A stretch of DNA of 64,000 nucleotides from Sweltsa coloradensis (lineage: Eukaryota > Arthropoda > Insecta > Plecoptera > Chloroperlidae), in contig JAMZAV010000152.1 of NCBI GenBank assembly GCA_024449915.1, positions 186,001 through 250,000 of the forward strand. The letters run 5' to 3'. The position numbers and the translations under genes are program-made. Under the pieces are notes generated by a model. That model was given only the letters and a program-made list of their open reading frames with translations, made no database searches and was not told the origin of the DNA. Within the stretch, counting starts at the first letter, position 1. Each line of letters starts with the position of its first letter. Positions 43,321-55,583 of this stretch are shown piece by piece.

Positions 43321-44934
43321 TCATTACATCTTTATTAAACTTGGCATACTTGATAATGAAGGACACCGGTTCGCCCCTATATCATATCATATTTTCAATA
43401 TTTATCATAGATCAATCAGAAAATCGAAGTTATTGGCGTGTTTTTGACCATTTTCACAAATTTTCAATTCTATAAATTTGAATTTATTTTTTGTTTACTT
43501 TCAATAGGCCCTAATCAATTAATGGAAAAGTGCTATGAAAGATGCCTTCATAATTAATTTTTATATAATTGTATAAAATCACAAATAGATGCGACTAAAA
43601 TTGGATGAGAATTTGAAAGAGCGTAAAATTAGCATGCCAGCCTCCTCTTAATGCGAATGCAAGGGATTAAACCGTTCCTAAATTGTCCTCGGATATTCTC
43701 TTCACAACATCCATAACAGATCTTTTTCTTGTGAATGTATTTTATTAGGGTTGCGAGTTGACATTGACTCATTAACGTCTTAGCTTCTAAAAATGTTACA
43801 ACAATAGCAATTATTATTCAATAGATAAAAGAAGAGAATCATTTATAAGCAGTCATAATCTGGGTATGTAAAGAGAACTGCAATCTGAACCAACAAGACT
43901 TTTAATTTTTCAAGCTGGTTTTTACAAGGTCATTTCACAACCAGGATAATACAGAATATGTTTGGTTACGAGCTCCATAATAAATTGTAAAAATTTCGTC
44001 ACGTCCACCACAAACAAGATTTTACAATAATGTGACCGAATGTTTTTAAATTTTACTTAGAAAAAGTTGATTAAGTAGCTTTTCTTCCTGTTCTAGATGC
44101 TCCTATACCAATGCTTGTTAATATATTTACGCACGGAAAAACTACAATTCCTAATCATACCAGCCATGCTGAGCATATTCTCTCAAAGGGATTTTCCTAA
44201 AAAGTCTTTGGCTTAAGTTCACCGTAAAGAATTTCGCAAAGTTTCGAAAGCCTTGGGGGAATAAACTTCTTTCTTTCTTTGTATCATCATCTTCATGACG
44301 TCGACTTCAAAACGCAATCGAACGGAAGACGAAGAAAAGAATGCGAGACATCGTCGAGGAAAGAAAAAATAAATATCTTTATATATTTTCGTCGAAGAGA
44401 ATTGTCAAAGCGTATGTCAATTCAATACCATGCTTCAGAGAAAAGCCGCCCGCCCGCCCTGTCCCCAGAGAGAGTTGAGCAAGAGTTTGGCACAACTTAC
44501 ACTCTAACTTTATATTTTGTATTACGGATACGTGTGCGAGTATTTTTCATATTCTTTAAACAAATAATGAAAATATTTGTTTTCTGTTGAGCAAGGTAAG
44601 TTTTTCAGATGTGAATTCAAAAAAAATGTTGGAGAATCTCACACCAAAGATCTCATTTTTTAAAAGAAACATACAATAAAGTTTTTGTTGTTGCTTTTCT
44701 TTTTCTTTCTTTGCTGAATTTCACGAACAATGTAAATCAACTTTCCATATATATATATATATACATATACAACTAGCTTAAAATATTCTGCATTAATTTT
44801 GCGTGACTTGGATTCAAGTTTAAAAAAGTATATTCTTAAAATTTGCTTTCATATTGTTGCTATGAAAAATATTTTATTGTGAGTGCAAAGCCTAAATCAA
44901 TACCAGTGCTTTGAAAACAAATTCTGCAATATTA
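43321..44934. other. AT-rich sequence, nothing firmly recognised
   Basis: A fragment near 43645-43700 (CTTAATGCGAATGCAAGG) recalls the family C tail. An (AT)n tract is at 44746-44764. The 103-residue frame at 44279 lacks any motif I know. Confidence 0.4.
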
Positions 44935-45065
44935 ATTATTTAATACAATTCAGAAGTCCCAGTCGGGAATCGGGATGGATTTTTTAACTTCTGAATTGTA
45001 TTAAATATTAACGATTCCACCTACGGGAGTGTTTCCCGACTAACCAAATCGAGAAACATTTTGCA
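44935..45065. repeat. Family D foldback, tRNA-like core lost
   Basis: TTTAATACAATTCAGAAGT and its inverse ACTTCTGAATTGTATTAAA surround a short GATCGGG-like centre. The right flank GATTCCACCTACGGGAGTG and CGACTAACCAAATCGAGAAA is shared with 63715 and 26365. Confidence 0.75.
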
Positions 45066-45369
45066 ATCTTTCGAAATATGTGTTTGTTGTATTATTATTA
45101 CATGCATTGGATTTCAGCATTGGGTAATGTCATTCTGTTAACAGAATTAATGACGTCACGACAAACATTGTGAACGTTTGATTTATTCAATTTATCATAT
45201 TCATATCAAAGTTAAATAAATTGTAGCATTATTTATAACAATGTATCACGCTTTCAATAAATTCCCTGCACAATGTGAAAGTGGGAAATGGGATTAAAAA
45301 TGTCAGCTTCCTGAAAGTGTATTATATTAAATAATAAATTGTATTTAGTTACTTCATGTAATTAGTTAG
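45066..45369. other. AT-rich sequence, nothing recognised
   Basis: No feature seen. Confidence 0.35.
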
Positions 45370-45568
45370 AATGTTATTTACCAATCAATTTAACTTAACA
45401 CAGCTCTTAGCTGGGGAAATAAGTTTTTATTATGTAGCAATATTTCGAAAAGTTTCAGTTTGTCAGCCTGTCAAAGAAAAGTAAAACTTTTAGAAATATT
45501 GCTACATAATAAAAACTTATTTTCCCACTTAGAGCAGTGGTAAGTTCAATTGATTGGTAAATAACATT
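45370..45568. repeat. 199-bp palindrome with arms of about 86 bp
   Basis: The left arm AATGTTATTTACCAATCAAT ... AAATAAGTTTTTATTATGTA ... AAAAGTTT is matched by its inverse on the right with a loop of 28 bp (45456-45483). The inner half is nearly perfect and the outer half has a few mismatches. No coding. A foldback MITE or a source of hairpin RNA; no clear target duplication. Confidence 0.9.
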
Positions 45569-45779
45569 TACCTGTTCTATTTTAAGTTTCTTTTTGAATA
45601 ATTTAAATAGCTAGAATGTTTTTATATACATATCATTCTGTTTAATGTTTCAGCCTGATCACAGCTAATATAATAAGCACGAGTACGGGAGTACTCAAAC
45701 CATGAATGAAAGCTCACCTTTATCATTTTAAAATTATTTAAAAAATATATTATTATACTATGTTTCTAGAATTTAACTT
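45569..45779. other. AT-rich sequence, nothing recognised
   Basis: No feature seen. Confidence 0.35.
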
Positions 45780-46010
45780 CTTTTGATGAAAAGGGTGTCA
45801 GTTTCAATCAAACATCTGGAATCAAGCCCCGTTCTGTAAAACCCAGTATCATCCTTGATGTAAACGAAAAAATTGTCGCTTAGCGGAGGTCGTGTTTGGT
45901 TTTATCGTAACATGACACCCATACAGACATACGGACAAAATATAGAAACATGATGCATAATATAGGGACGGTTTGTTCCCTGATTATACTTTTAATAATA
46001 CAAGATTGCA
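45780..46010 (-). repeat. Family N repeat, copy 2
   Basis: It shares CGGAGGTCGTGTTTGGTTTT, TATCGTAACATGACACCC and ACAGACATACGGAC with the copy at 11190. Diverged. Confidence 0.6.
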
Positions 46011-46837
46011 CTTGTGAATTTAATTTCTTGGTTAAGAGTGGAGTAAGCAAATAAAACTAAAAAAACAACAAAAAAGTTTTTAAACTAGAACCATAGCATT
46101 CACTACCATAACTAAAACAGAAATGAGACGTTGAGTACATAGTTTAAGTGTATAAAGAAAAGAAAAAAATCCTATCGTGGAAAATGAAGAGAATTCAAAT
46201 CTTTAAATACTCTTTTGAGACGAGAAAAAGGGGAAGAAAGAATGAGAAAATAACACAAAAGAAATAATCGTTTCTTGTAATAACTTATGTTCCTGCTTCA
46301 TTGCGAACTAATCAACTTCCACTAGTAAAACTACCGACTTCTTTCAAACGTAAAACTTTCAACTCATAAACTTTCCCCAAACTTCATAGACTCGAGATAG
46401 TGTTTTGTTCTCTTTCAAAGGGAGAGAAAAAAAAAGTTAAAGTTCGTACAGAATCGAATCGAATCGACTCCGACACGATTCCTTTCCCCTTTTTCAAACA
46501 TTTTACTTTTTTTCCTCGTCTATTTTCTTTGTTGGTAGTAAATGCCACCTGGTAGCGCCTAAACCCTCTCAAAGCCTCCTGAAATCTCCGCGAGGCGCGC
46601 GGAGTGGATCGTATCTTGATACACCACAATAAACAAGTCGATGCCGATCTCCACCGAGATATATACCAACCATTCAGGATATAAATGTCGAGGCTAAACC
46701 AGGGTTGATTATTCTAGCCTTTAGGTAATTTATCTTCGAAGGGTTGGTAATTCCGTTAGGTTTTCGACAAACCCTCTAAATGAGTCATTTGAGAATTGGG
46801 TTGTTCGTTGTGTACGTTGCAATGTATTTATCCACAA
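46011..46837. other. Non-coding, nothing recognised
   Basis: AATCGAATCGAATCGACTCC near 46455 is a short tandem word. The 81-residue minus frame has no recognisable motif. Confidence 0.4.
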
Positions 46838-47052
46838 TAATAATTTTTGTGGGAAGCTTGCCCAGGGTGCAAATCATGCCCCTCTTCAGGTGTCTAACTA
46901 GGTATGTTGCAGATAGGACAATTGTGAAGGGATGTCCGAGGGATGTTTATGAGGACTAAATCCCTTGCATTCGCATTAACGACTGAGGAAAACCTCGGAA
47001 AAAACTTCAGTCAGGATTGCCGGTCTGAAGGGGCTTTGAACCCGGGACTTTG
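46838..47052 (-). repeat. Family C tRNA-like SINE, copy 3
   Basis: From the inverse tail AATTTTTGTGGGAAGCTTGC to CAGTCAGGATTGCCGGTC and the inverse B box GAACCCGGGAC. The first part of the tRNA-like head is cut off. Confidence 0.85.
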
Positions 47053-47374
47053 TTTATCATAATATGTTTATTACAAGTTATATGCAGCACTCTTATCATT
47101 TTACAGAGATCCTAGCAATCTCTTCATACATAATGTGAACATAACATGATGGATGATACACTACACATAATACGAATGATGATACAAAGAATACAGAGAT
47201 GGTGATAAACAAAAATATAAATATAAAACAAATAAGACAACTTTATACTATATTTGATTATAAAACTAATTTTGGTATGGCATGAAGTTGAAAAAAATAA
47301 ATTTACGATGGTGGTTGTAAAATTAATCAAAATATTTTGTTAACTTAAGTTAAGTTAAGTAAAGTTTTGTATTT
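47053..47374. other. AT-rich sequence, nothing recognised
   Basis: No feature seen apart from TTAAGTTAAGTTAAG near 47342. Confidence 0.35.
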
Positions 47375-47475
47375 AACAATTCGTCAACCATTTGGTTATT
47401 TTGCGTCAACAGGCCAGTGTTGTACAGAACCAGCCACAGGCGGTCAAATAGAGTGGTGTCCGTACTTTCAAATCA
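47375..47475 (+). repeat. Family A fragment, decayed
   Basis: TCGTCAACCATTTGGTTATTTTGCG and ACAGAACCAGCCACAGGCGG follow the family A order seen at 7108. Confidence 0.45.
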
Positions 47476-48819
47476 CACCACGCAACGGTTGCGAACTGAC
47501 TTGATGACCCGCTTGCCTCTAACGACCAACAGAGGAATTCTCTCGTCCAAATTCTACTCCGGAAGTGGAAGTTGTTAAAAAAAGTTGTTACAAGAAACAC
47601 TAGTTGGTATAAGCAATAAAATGCGACACAATCAAAGAAATGTCACCATAAATTCTGAAACTGTCGAATGATAACTTTTACTACTCTCGCTTCTCTGAGA
47701 AGGAAGACTTTATAAAACTTCCAAATCACCAACACAATAACGGAACTCGAGGCGAGACGTGGTCGAAGTTGGTAAATATTTGTTACGTACGGTGTAAACA
47801 TTTTATACACAAGTTAATAGTAATAAATATTTCATTAGGGGTCGTGGTAGATAAACAAGACGGCGCAACGTTGTATGGGCAAAGACGAGAGAGAGGAGAA
47901 AGGGAGGGGAGAAACTTTTGAAGTCGGAATCTTGTACTATACAAGTTGGAAGTGCCCGGAGCAAGGGTCAGTCGCCCCCTCCCCCCCACCGTCTTGTATT
48001 CACGCGTCTGGTGCCCCACGGGAAGTAGGGGGGAGGGGGGGGGGGGCTTTACTCAGAGAGATCAACTGATGTCTTGGAGAGTTTAGAAGTTGAAGAAAAT
48101 AATATACTTTTAGAGAAATAATCATTAATGGAACTAAACAAAAAATTCTGTAGCAAAGTTGCGTTATAGGACGCTCAAGGTAACTAGATATCATTCCATA
48201 CTTTTTTATATTCGTCTCTAGAATGGCTCTAAAGAAAACCGTTTACGAATACAATATAATGAGTAGTATATTTTAAGTAACAGGAACGTCTGACCAAACT
48301 GGGAATTGATTCAAGGACCTAATGCGGGGAATTTTGAAATAAAACCCAAAATACTGAAGTGCCTCATAAAATCGTTTGTATAATTTGTTTGTATAAACAC
48401 ACTTATAAAACATGCCTATATTATTAAAGGCGTTATTATACCAATTATTAAGACCATTATACAAAAACACGTTTTTTTATTTGTATGTAAATAAACATAA
48501 TTTTTTTTCTAGTCAAACTGACGAATAGTAGGCCTACCTGTTTAATAGAAGTTTGAAAATTCGCATCAGCAAAAAGAGCAATACCTGAGAAAGTGTAGTA
48601 ACGCCCCAGAAATATTAATTTATCTTATGTGTTATTAGTATTTGAGTCACAAAAAATAATATGTATTAAAATTATGTAATATTAAGCTTCATTCTTAATT
48701 AAACAATATACCTACTTTAAAACAAATGAAAACATGTTATTTCATTCAAGCCAAATTTTTTTATTGAAGTAAAACCAAATTTTAATTTCCACATTGATGA
48801 TAAATAAATAATAGAAAAT
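47476..48819. other. Non-coding, nothing recognised
   Basis: A C-rich patch near 47978 and a G-rich patch near 48027 (11 or more G) stand out. No gene. Confidence 0.4.
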
Positions 48820-48868
48820 AAATTCGTATTAAGAGTCAATACCCACTTAACTGATTTTCAATGGAGTG
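48820..48868 (-). repeat. Family B SINE tail fragment
   Basis: ATTCGTATTAAGAGTCAATACCC and ACTGATTTTCAATGG match the inverse of the family B tail. Confidence 0.65.
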
Positions 48869-49290
48869 ATGTTACTCATTAGTCAAATTAGGTTCCGTAT
48901 GAGTTAATATCAAATAAATTAAAATATCTTGATGCTCATTATTCTGCTTTGCAACAAATAGTGGGAAAATTCCACAAAAATACGTGACCACAAATAAAAC
49001 AAACATTTTTTACGAGTTTATGAAATATTACCGAGCAAGAGCTGGCGTTTATAAATGATGTGGGCAACCGCAGTGTGAATAACTTGTTTGAAATGCTCCG
49101 GGCAGGCGAGATATGAGCGCTTCATGATCCGTCCACCAAGCGACTGACTGACTAGCTGTATAGTAGAGAGATTGCCATGTTTAGGAGCTGTGAGGCGAGA
49201 TAGGCAATGGGATTATTACACTGTGATGTGTAGGATGAGTTTGTATTGACTTTATCAGGTATTAATAAATAAAATAAATATATAAATTAG
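48869..49290. other. Non-coding, nothing recognised
   Basis: No gene or repeat is recognised. Confidence 0.35.
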
Positions 49291-49682
49291 TATTTAGAGT
49301 CTACCCACTAAGTCATATAACTGATTTTCAGTGGGGGACAGTAAACCAAAGCGACCAAGCCAACCCTGTAGGTCACGACGTAATCGACGAGTGAGCGATA
49401 ACCAACCAAAGATCGATATTTTTAATAGAAGATATAGCAATCAGTGGTATGGACAGTGCGAACACCCGCGGATCAACGCCAGAATCAGTAAGGCCGATTC
49501 AGAACAACTTTAAATTTATAATGTGCCTCGTTGCTAGGACGGCTTAAAAGTCACCGTTTACAAGAAGTGAAGGACTTAAGTCCAAATCTGAAGATAAAAA
49601 ACTTCTGACTTAGCGGGAAATCGAACCCTGATCTTTCTGCATTGGAAGCAGAGAAACTAACATTAAGACCAACGAGCCACAC
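49291..49682 (-). repeat. Family B SINE, full length, subfamily I
   Basis: Inverse tail TATTTAGAGTCTACCCACTA to the tRNA-Gly-like head, whose inverse includes GCATTGGAAGCAGAG and AAGACCAACGAGCCACAC. The B box inverse is GGAAATCGAACC. The central GTAAACGGTGAC block is slightly deleted. Confidence 0.9.
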
Positions 49683-49796
49683 AAATAAAATAAAATAAAA
49701 CTTATCCAACTTTTTGCCGGTGGTGCCGGGTTATGAAATACCACCTTTTAAGTGAGGATAGCCCCTCCCCCTGACTCTAGGATCACCATAATATTA

Positions 49797-50168
49797 CTAG
49801 GGAAACGCCAAAGTCGTTGTTAGACGAGTGAGTGAGCCATGTGTTGAGTACCCGGTAACATGTCTTTTCTTCCCCTTACCTTAGGCCTCCCTAGCCTATC
49901 ATATAGGCTACATTGGAGCAATTTGGCCTAAACTATGGCCTAAACATTTACACAACTCCCGGACCAACAATCTAACATTAAGCAAGACCCGGCAGTCACA
50001 CGGAATATTCAGTTGAAGACTGCCAACAACAGCAACCTCCGGCACAGTGATTTCCCCCAATACCCTATTATCAATACGAATATAATTATCAAACTCAAAT
50101 GCAAATGTTCCGGGTACTCACCACATGACTAGCTCACTCGTCTAACTACGACTTTGGCGTTTCCCTAG
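49797..50168. mobile_element. Family T MITE with about 60-bp inverted ends
   Basis: Left end CTAGGGAAACGCCAAAGTCG ... GAGTACCCGG; right end is its inverse, CCGGGTACTCACC ... CGACTTTGGCGTTTCCCTAG. The 372-bp element has no open frame. No convincing target duplication is seen next to it. A single copy in the window. Confidence 0.85.
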
Positions 50169-50169
50169 T

Positions 50170-50285
50170 CTAGTTGCCTAAAGCGCCCTTGTAGCCGAAA
50201 TGTGGGAGACGTGGGTTCAATCCCCTGGTCGGGAAAGATTTTGTAATTTCTAGATTGCATTTCAAAAATAATTAAACATGTTTTG
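50170..50285 (+). repeat. tRNA-like SINE fragment
   Basis: AAAGCGCCCTTGTAGCCGAAATG, then the B-box-like GGGTTCAATCCCC and a GATTTTGTAATTTCTAGATT tail. Similar in layout to the elements at 10466 and 60745. Confidence 0.55.
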
Positions 50286-50499
50286 AAATGCATATAACGC
50301 AGTGTAGTCCATCATCTGTGGTAATAGGGCCTACTATGGTTAACATAGCCAGTACGAAATACGTGAAAATATTGCAAGGTTTACTCAATCTACGTGCGGA
50401 ATTTGGGGGTACCTTGACGTCCAACATTCGACTGACCTTGCATGGACACGGCATTTCACGGCCAGGCGAAAAACAAACAAAAAATATCTTTTCAAAATC

Positions 50500-50790
50500 T
50501 AAAAAATTGTTTTAAAATAATTTCTAAAAATTGGAATCTTTTTTTCCATTTTATTTTTTCCCCTTGAAAGGTTTAAATCGCAATGAATCTTGCTGATTTT
50601 TTTAAAACAGTTTTTCAAAAAAATCGTTACCGGATGTCCTTTTAAAAATTTCAGCCAATCTTTTCACCCGATTCGGCGGATTTTAAAACGTACACACAAA
50701 CACACCCCACACACGCACGCCGCAAAAAAAACCGAAAGGGGGCCGTTTAAGTGAAGGGAAATCACTACTTTTCGCTACGCTCACTGGTTA
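50500..50790 (-). repeat. Possible third Helentron-like family
   Basis: The end ACTTTTCGCTACGCTCACTGG and an inner ACCCGATTCGGCGG followed by ACACACAAACACACC recall the inverse of families F and G, but neither a hairpin end nor a second copy was found. Confidence 0.25.
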
Positions 50791-50916
50791 AAAAAACCTT
50801 CAAGTCAAACGAAAATTTAAACTAAAAAAAATTTCAAAATAAACTTGAGGCTGTGGTTGGTTTTTATCAGGGGGAAGTCCCAGCGATTTAGCCGCGGTCG
50901 TTTTAACCTTTCCCCC

Positions 50917-50990
50917 ACTCGAACACGAAGTTAAGCGACATCGGGGGGTGGTCGGGGGTCGAGTGGGTCGCCGCTCTGCCCTGAAACACA
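50917..50990 (+). pseudogene. 5S rRNA-like fragment
   Basis: CTCGAACACGAAGTTAAGCG, ACATCGGG, a GTGGTCGGGGGTCGAGTGGG stretch and GTCGCCGCTCTGCC follow the order of the 3' two thirds of eukaryotic 5S rRNA (GATCACCGAAGTTAAGCA, ACGTCGGG, TTGGATGGGTGACCGCCTGG), including the internal promoter region. It has several changes, and the 5' third is not recognisable. Either a 5S pseudogene or the head of a 5S-derived SINE, read through a low-quality sequence. Confidence 0.6.
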
Positions 50991-51367
50991 CGAAATATCG
51001 CTGGCAAGCGGACCAGCGGCGACACGAAAAACTCCAGAGAAAACATAGAAAACGTTTTTAAATCTTTAAATCTCAGCTAAAATAGATAACCCTTTTGCGA
51101 TCACGTAACTACATGCAAAACGTTCTCTTTTGAAAGCGTTTCTACAAAAAATTCCTTTTCGACGTAGGGATAAAAATTATCGACGAAACATTTATTTTTA
51201 CGTCGAAAAAATTTCGTACCTTCACACCATGTTTAAAAGCGTTAAATCCAAAAAAAAATCATTGCAAGGCAGTGAAAAAAATAAAAAAAGGGGTAAATTA
51301 AAATACGTACCAACTAAACGTAAATTCATATCGTACCTACGTAAAAAAATGAAAAAAATTAAAAATA

Positions 51368-51600
51368 ATAATATTAAAAAAATTTTAATAAAATAATAAT
51401 AATAAAAAATAAAAATTTCCCCAAAATAATAATAATAATAATAATAATGGAAATTAATAATGATAATAATTATAAGTGATAATAATAATAATAAAAATAA
51501 AAATTTAATAAAAATAATAAAATAATAAAATAATAAAAATAAAATAATAATAAAAATAAAATAATAATAATAATTTAAATAAAAAAATTTTAAAAAAATA
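51368..51600. repeat. AAT-rich microsatellite
   Basis: (AAT)n with AAAAT variants for about 230 bp inside the odd segment; the Lys-rich frame just before it is low complexity. Confidence 0.85.
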
Positions 51601-54600
51601 GAAAAAAAAAAAGGGTCTGTGTATTATTTATTAATTCTTGCAAAATATACCCTTTGGTTAAAATTTTACAACCCCAACTGTTTTTTCCCCAAGTTTTATA
51701 AAACCCCGGGCCCATCCAGAGAAAAGTTTTTATTATTATTAGGTATTTTAATTGGATGTAAAAAGACAGTGGGGCCCTTCTTCCCCAAAACCCCCTATGT
51801 TTTGTATGCAAAGTTCATACTTCGTTTTCCAAGGAAAAAATTACAATTGCCACCCCTTTACAGCCTAAAAACATTGTAGAAAAACTTCCCTTGCAGATAT
51901 GTTGATTGGCCATGTTTCTATTAGCCCACCATTTGGGAAGGTTTTCTAGGAAGGATAAATGAACACAGATATTTTAAGGGCCAAAATTAACAAATAAGAG
52001 CTACCAGTGGGGGGTAAAACTTTTTTTCAAATATCGGATTCAGCATTTTTTAGGGGGTAATGGCACTTTCTCGGGGACAAACTGGGCCCTACCTAATTTT
52101 TTTCCCTTTTTTGGGGTTTTGTAGAAAAGCATAAAAGTGTAAAAAAAAAACCCCCCCTTTTGTCTTATTATATTTTTTTATGGGGGAAATTTTGAAAAAA
52201 AACAATTTTCTACAAAAACCCAAGGAATTTTTTAAAACAATTCAAAATAATTAGCATGTGTGTGTGTCACTAAACAATCTACACAATTCCCTTTCAAGTA
52301 TAAATAAAAATGCTTTTTTTTATATCTTTAAAGGGCCCCAACACAGACTTTTTTGTGTAGTTTTTTAAATAAAATGCTTAAAATTTGGTTAGAAATTACA
52401 TTTTAAATAAAATTTTTGGCTTCACTCCTTTTTAAGGACAGAATTTCCCTTTTTTTAAAATCTAGGGAGGGGGGGGTTTTTTTTTAAATTTACATATTTT
52501 AATATCCTTTGATTTAAAGTGGTTTGCCATTTCTAAAAGAAAATTTAATATGGTTGTAGGGAAGTAGGAGGGAAAATGTCAATGATGCAGATTTATTCGA
52601 AAAGTGGTAGGCCCATTTAGCTACTATTTTTAGGTCCCAGAAAAATTTGGGTTATATTTTTTTAGTTTATAAACATGGAAACCCCTTGCAGGGGATCTAC
52701 CAAAAAACAAATAGTGTCCCTTTTTTAAAATCAAAACAAAGTTTCTGTTTTTAATTCAAAAAAAATATTAAAAAAACCTCCAAGCAAAAATAATAAGGGA
52801 GGGCCTACCTAAAACCGTGGGGGGTATTTTAGGGACCGGCTACTGTTTGATAGCTGCCCAAACCCCTTCTTACTGTACCATAGGCCTAGGGGGTACATAT
52901 TTTTAAAAAAATGTTACTACACATAGGGTTAAACAAATTTCAATACATAGTGGCTTGAAAAGTTGAAAGCTGCATTCTTTAGCCCATTCACTTCAGTGTT
53001 TCTCTGCCAATCCCCCTACGGTACCCTTTTTTAGCAAAATTTAAAATGGAAGGTACCGGTAAAAAGTTAAATTCCCAAAGTATTTCCCAAATTTAAAAAA
53101 GTTTTGGGAAATTTAAAAGGAAAAAAATTTAAAACATTTAAACTCAGCGGGTATCGGGGAAACCCGGGGCCTGTCATATTTGGGCTTGAATTTCATGTAA
53201 AGTGATTCGTGTTTTGTTGATTGAGTAAAGGGGGGGGATTCTTTTATGTGAACCGGGAACAGAGAAAAGCCCCCTCCCCTAGTGCATCCCCTAAGGTTTT
53301 TCGTGCAGGTTTCCCAAGTTTTAAACCTTGCCTTTACGGCCTGGGGGTTTGGGCGAACTAATGTAACTGAGGGGGAAGGGTTGGGATAAGTTCCCCCGAA
53401 ACAAATAAAGGGCCTACAGACTAGGGGCACTGTAGACAGCTTAGACAAGTGATGAGGTTTGCTAGGCTAGCCTATGCTAGGCCCAAACCCTTTTAAAGGG
53501 GGACAAATGACATGCACTTCCTATTTCATTCATCACCAAAAATAATCGCAATATGAAACCCACCTAGTGGTCTTACATAGGGGTGACCCCCAAATTAACT
53601 GCGGGGCAAAGGCCATTGTTAGGCCCTAAAACCCATCCCAAAATTTGTGGTCGGATAGCCTACACCAAGCCCTAGAACCCAAATACTAATGGAAAAGTAA
53701 GGTTAGAGGAGCCCCTGCGACTAGGCCCAAGCATCAAAGCCTCTATTCTACTGTACTAAATTTTAAAACCCAATACTCCCACCTGCCGGGCTTAAAAATT
53801 TACTAGGGCCCCCACTTGTGATATGACTAGCGTAATTGGGCCCCACAGAAAAAAAATAGGGACTTACTTTCGCCGGGGGCCCCAGGCCCCTAGCGCAGTG
53901 TTTTGACAGGACTGTCACCCACCAAGTAAAAAAGGTTTTGGTTGTTTTTGGGGAAAACCAACAGTAGCCTACACGGCTGACGGTGGAAACTTTGGGAAAG
54001 GCCCGTAGCAAACTGTGCCCAAAGGGGGGGGAAATTCAAAAATTCTTTTTTTGAATTACATTTTTCGTCGGCCGTAAAGGATGCCGCTACACGGTGGGGG
54101 CCCAAGTCCTTGTAATCTAGCCCTTTATGGTAAGCTTACGCCCCAGTAGGGGCCCAGGGTACCCAAAGGGGGAACAACGCCTACGACAAACTGAGAAAAT
54201 TTTAAGATTTTTTTTGATTTAAAATTATTGAACCTAGATTTGTTTATTATTGTTTGCCATATTGTTATTTTTCTAGTGTAAAAAAATAACATCTTTAAAA
54301 TGCATCATTTTTTTTGTTATTAAATTTTAAAAGAGCTGAGGCGGTAAATTTATATGGAAAAGTCCGCCATTTGGGAATTTGAGCTTTTTTATAGGTGAAA
54401 CCCCGTAAAGCGATCCTCCTTTGGTCACCCCTAAATATTTTTTCACTTAGTTATCGTTGTCTATAGAGAAGTGATGTCCCCGAGTTACGTGGTCGGACTT
54501 TGGATAGTTTTCCAGAATTGAGAAAAACGATAGAGAGCTCTGAGCTTTCTATAGAAATCGATTTCTACAAGCTTACATGATCGCCTGCAGACCAGGGTTT

Positions 54601-55125
54601 TGAAGCTTGTTGGGCAGCTTCGTTCTCCTGTCGCCGTCTGCCCCCGGGAGTCCCGGGTTTTGTGGAGTAACCTATATTTACTTTTCCAAAAAATTACACT
54701 GTCCCTTTTGGTGGGACGTAAAGCCGTTGGTCCCCTTGGTATTTTCGGGGAGGAGTAGGGTATGGCCGGGACCGGGTTTTTCCCCCCCTCCCTTCTTTAT
54801 CAAAATTTTCCCCTAGTGGGCTACATTGGGCCCGTTGCAAAAAAATAATAAATAATTTAAAAAATAATAAAAAGTGATTTTTTAAAAGGGGGTTTTTTTT
54901 CCCCAGAAACTTAAGGTTCCCAAAAGAATCCCACGCGTAAAATAAAGATGTGCCACATTTGCCACATGACCAACCGTGTGTTCGTAGCTTACCATTATAA
55001 TGAAATCATGGAAAAAGTCCGTTAAGAAAAAAATATGATTAACTTATTATAGTGGTCCCAACAAAAGAATGCTGGTACCTCAAAAAGTTTTCCCCCAAAA
55101 TAAAACTTTGTCAATTATTCACGCT

Positions 55126-55420
55126 CGCTCGCGTGGGCCTATACACAGTGGAACAACTGATAGAGACAATAATATTTTTTGCTTGTTAATAGATTTTTCT
55201 CTTTCATACACAAAGGAGACATTTCTTTAACCGTGCATTCATTCTACACTTGTGAAGAAATCATCTGCATTCTTTCGTTGGAGTTAGTATATTTACATAA
55301 TACTAACAGTAACACATTATGTATTCAAATTAATAAATTACAAGTTGCAAATAATTTGTGAATATAAATATTTATAAGAAGAATAGATATTGCAATAATG
55401 TTAAATTAACGATCTGGCGC
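55126..55420. other. AT-rich sequence, nothing recognised
   Basis: Normal texture resumes near 55126. No gene. Confidence 0.35.
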
Positions 55421-55441
55421 TGGACCGGCACCTCCACCAAA
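55421..55441 (-). repeat. GGTGGAGGTGCCGGTCCA motif, copy 7
   Basis: Exact, plus strand TGGACCGGCACCTCCACCAA. A second exact copy in the same orientation follows 163 bp later. Confidence 0.85.
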
Positions 55442-55583
55442 TGATAAATCTTCGATAGACCTCACCATATCGTTCTTACGTTTTAAATTTACTACACAAT
55501 TGAAGCTGATAATAGCAGTTATTTTGTCATTAAGGATTAATCAATTAATATGTTGTCCAAAATAAAATAAAAATTAAATAAAA

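Larger units (their letters stand above)
50490..55125. other. Segment with abnormal homopolymer texture, possible assembly artefact
   Basis: For about 4.6 kb nearly every base is part of a short run (AAAA, CCCC, GGGG, TTTT), for instance AAAAAAAAACCCCCCCTTTTG near 52141. The flanks read normally. None of the multi-copy families seen elsewhere occurs in clean form. Open frames here (e.g. near 53113, 53763 and 54607) have Pro/Gly/Phe/Lys-rich content made by the runs and are not genes. Poorly corrected long-read gap filling is the simplest reading. Confidence 0.6.

Noticed and set aside
44279..44590. 103-residue plus-strand frame, possible gene
   Set aside because: Basic low-complexity content with no motif or repeat support; could be chance in a 64-kb window.
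49709..49730. GCCGGTGGTGCCGGG as another copy of the recurrent motif
   Set aside because: Only a partial match; the order of GGTGGAGG and TGCCGG is not kept.
53113..54105. Several 70-111 residue frames
   Set aside because: They lie in the homopolymer-inflated segment, where frames are unreliable, and show no known motif.
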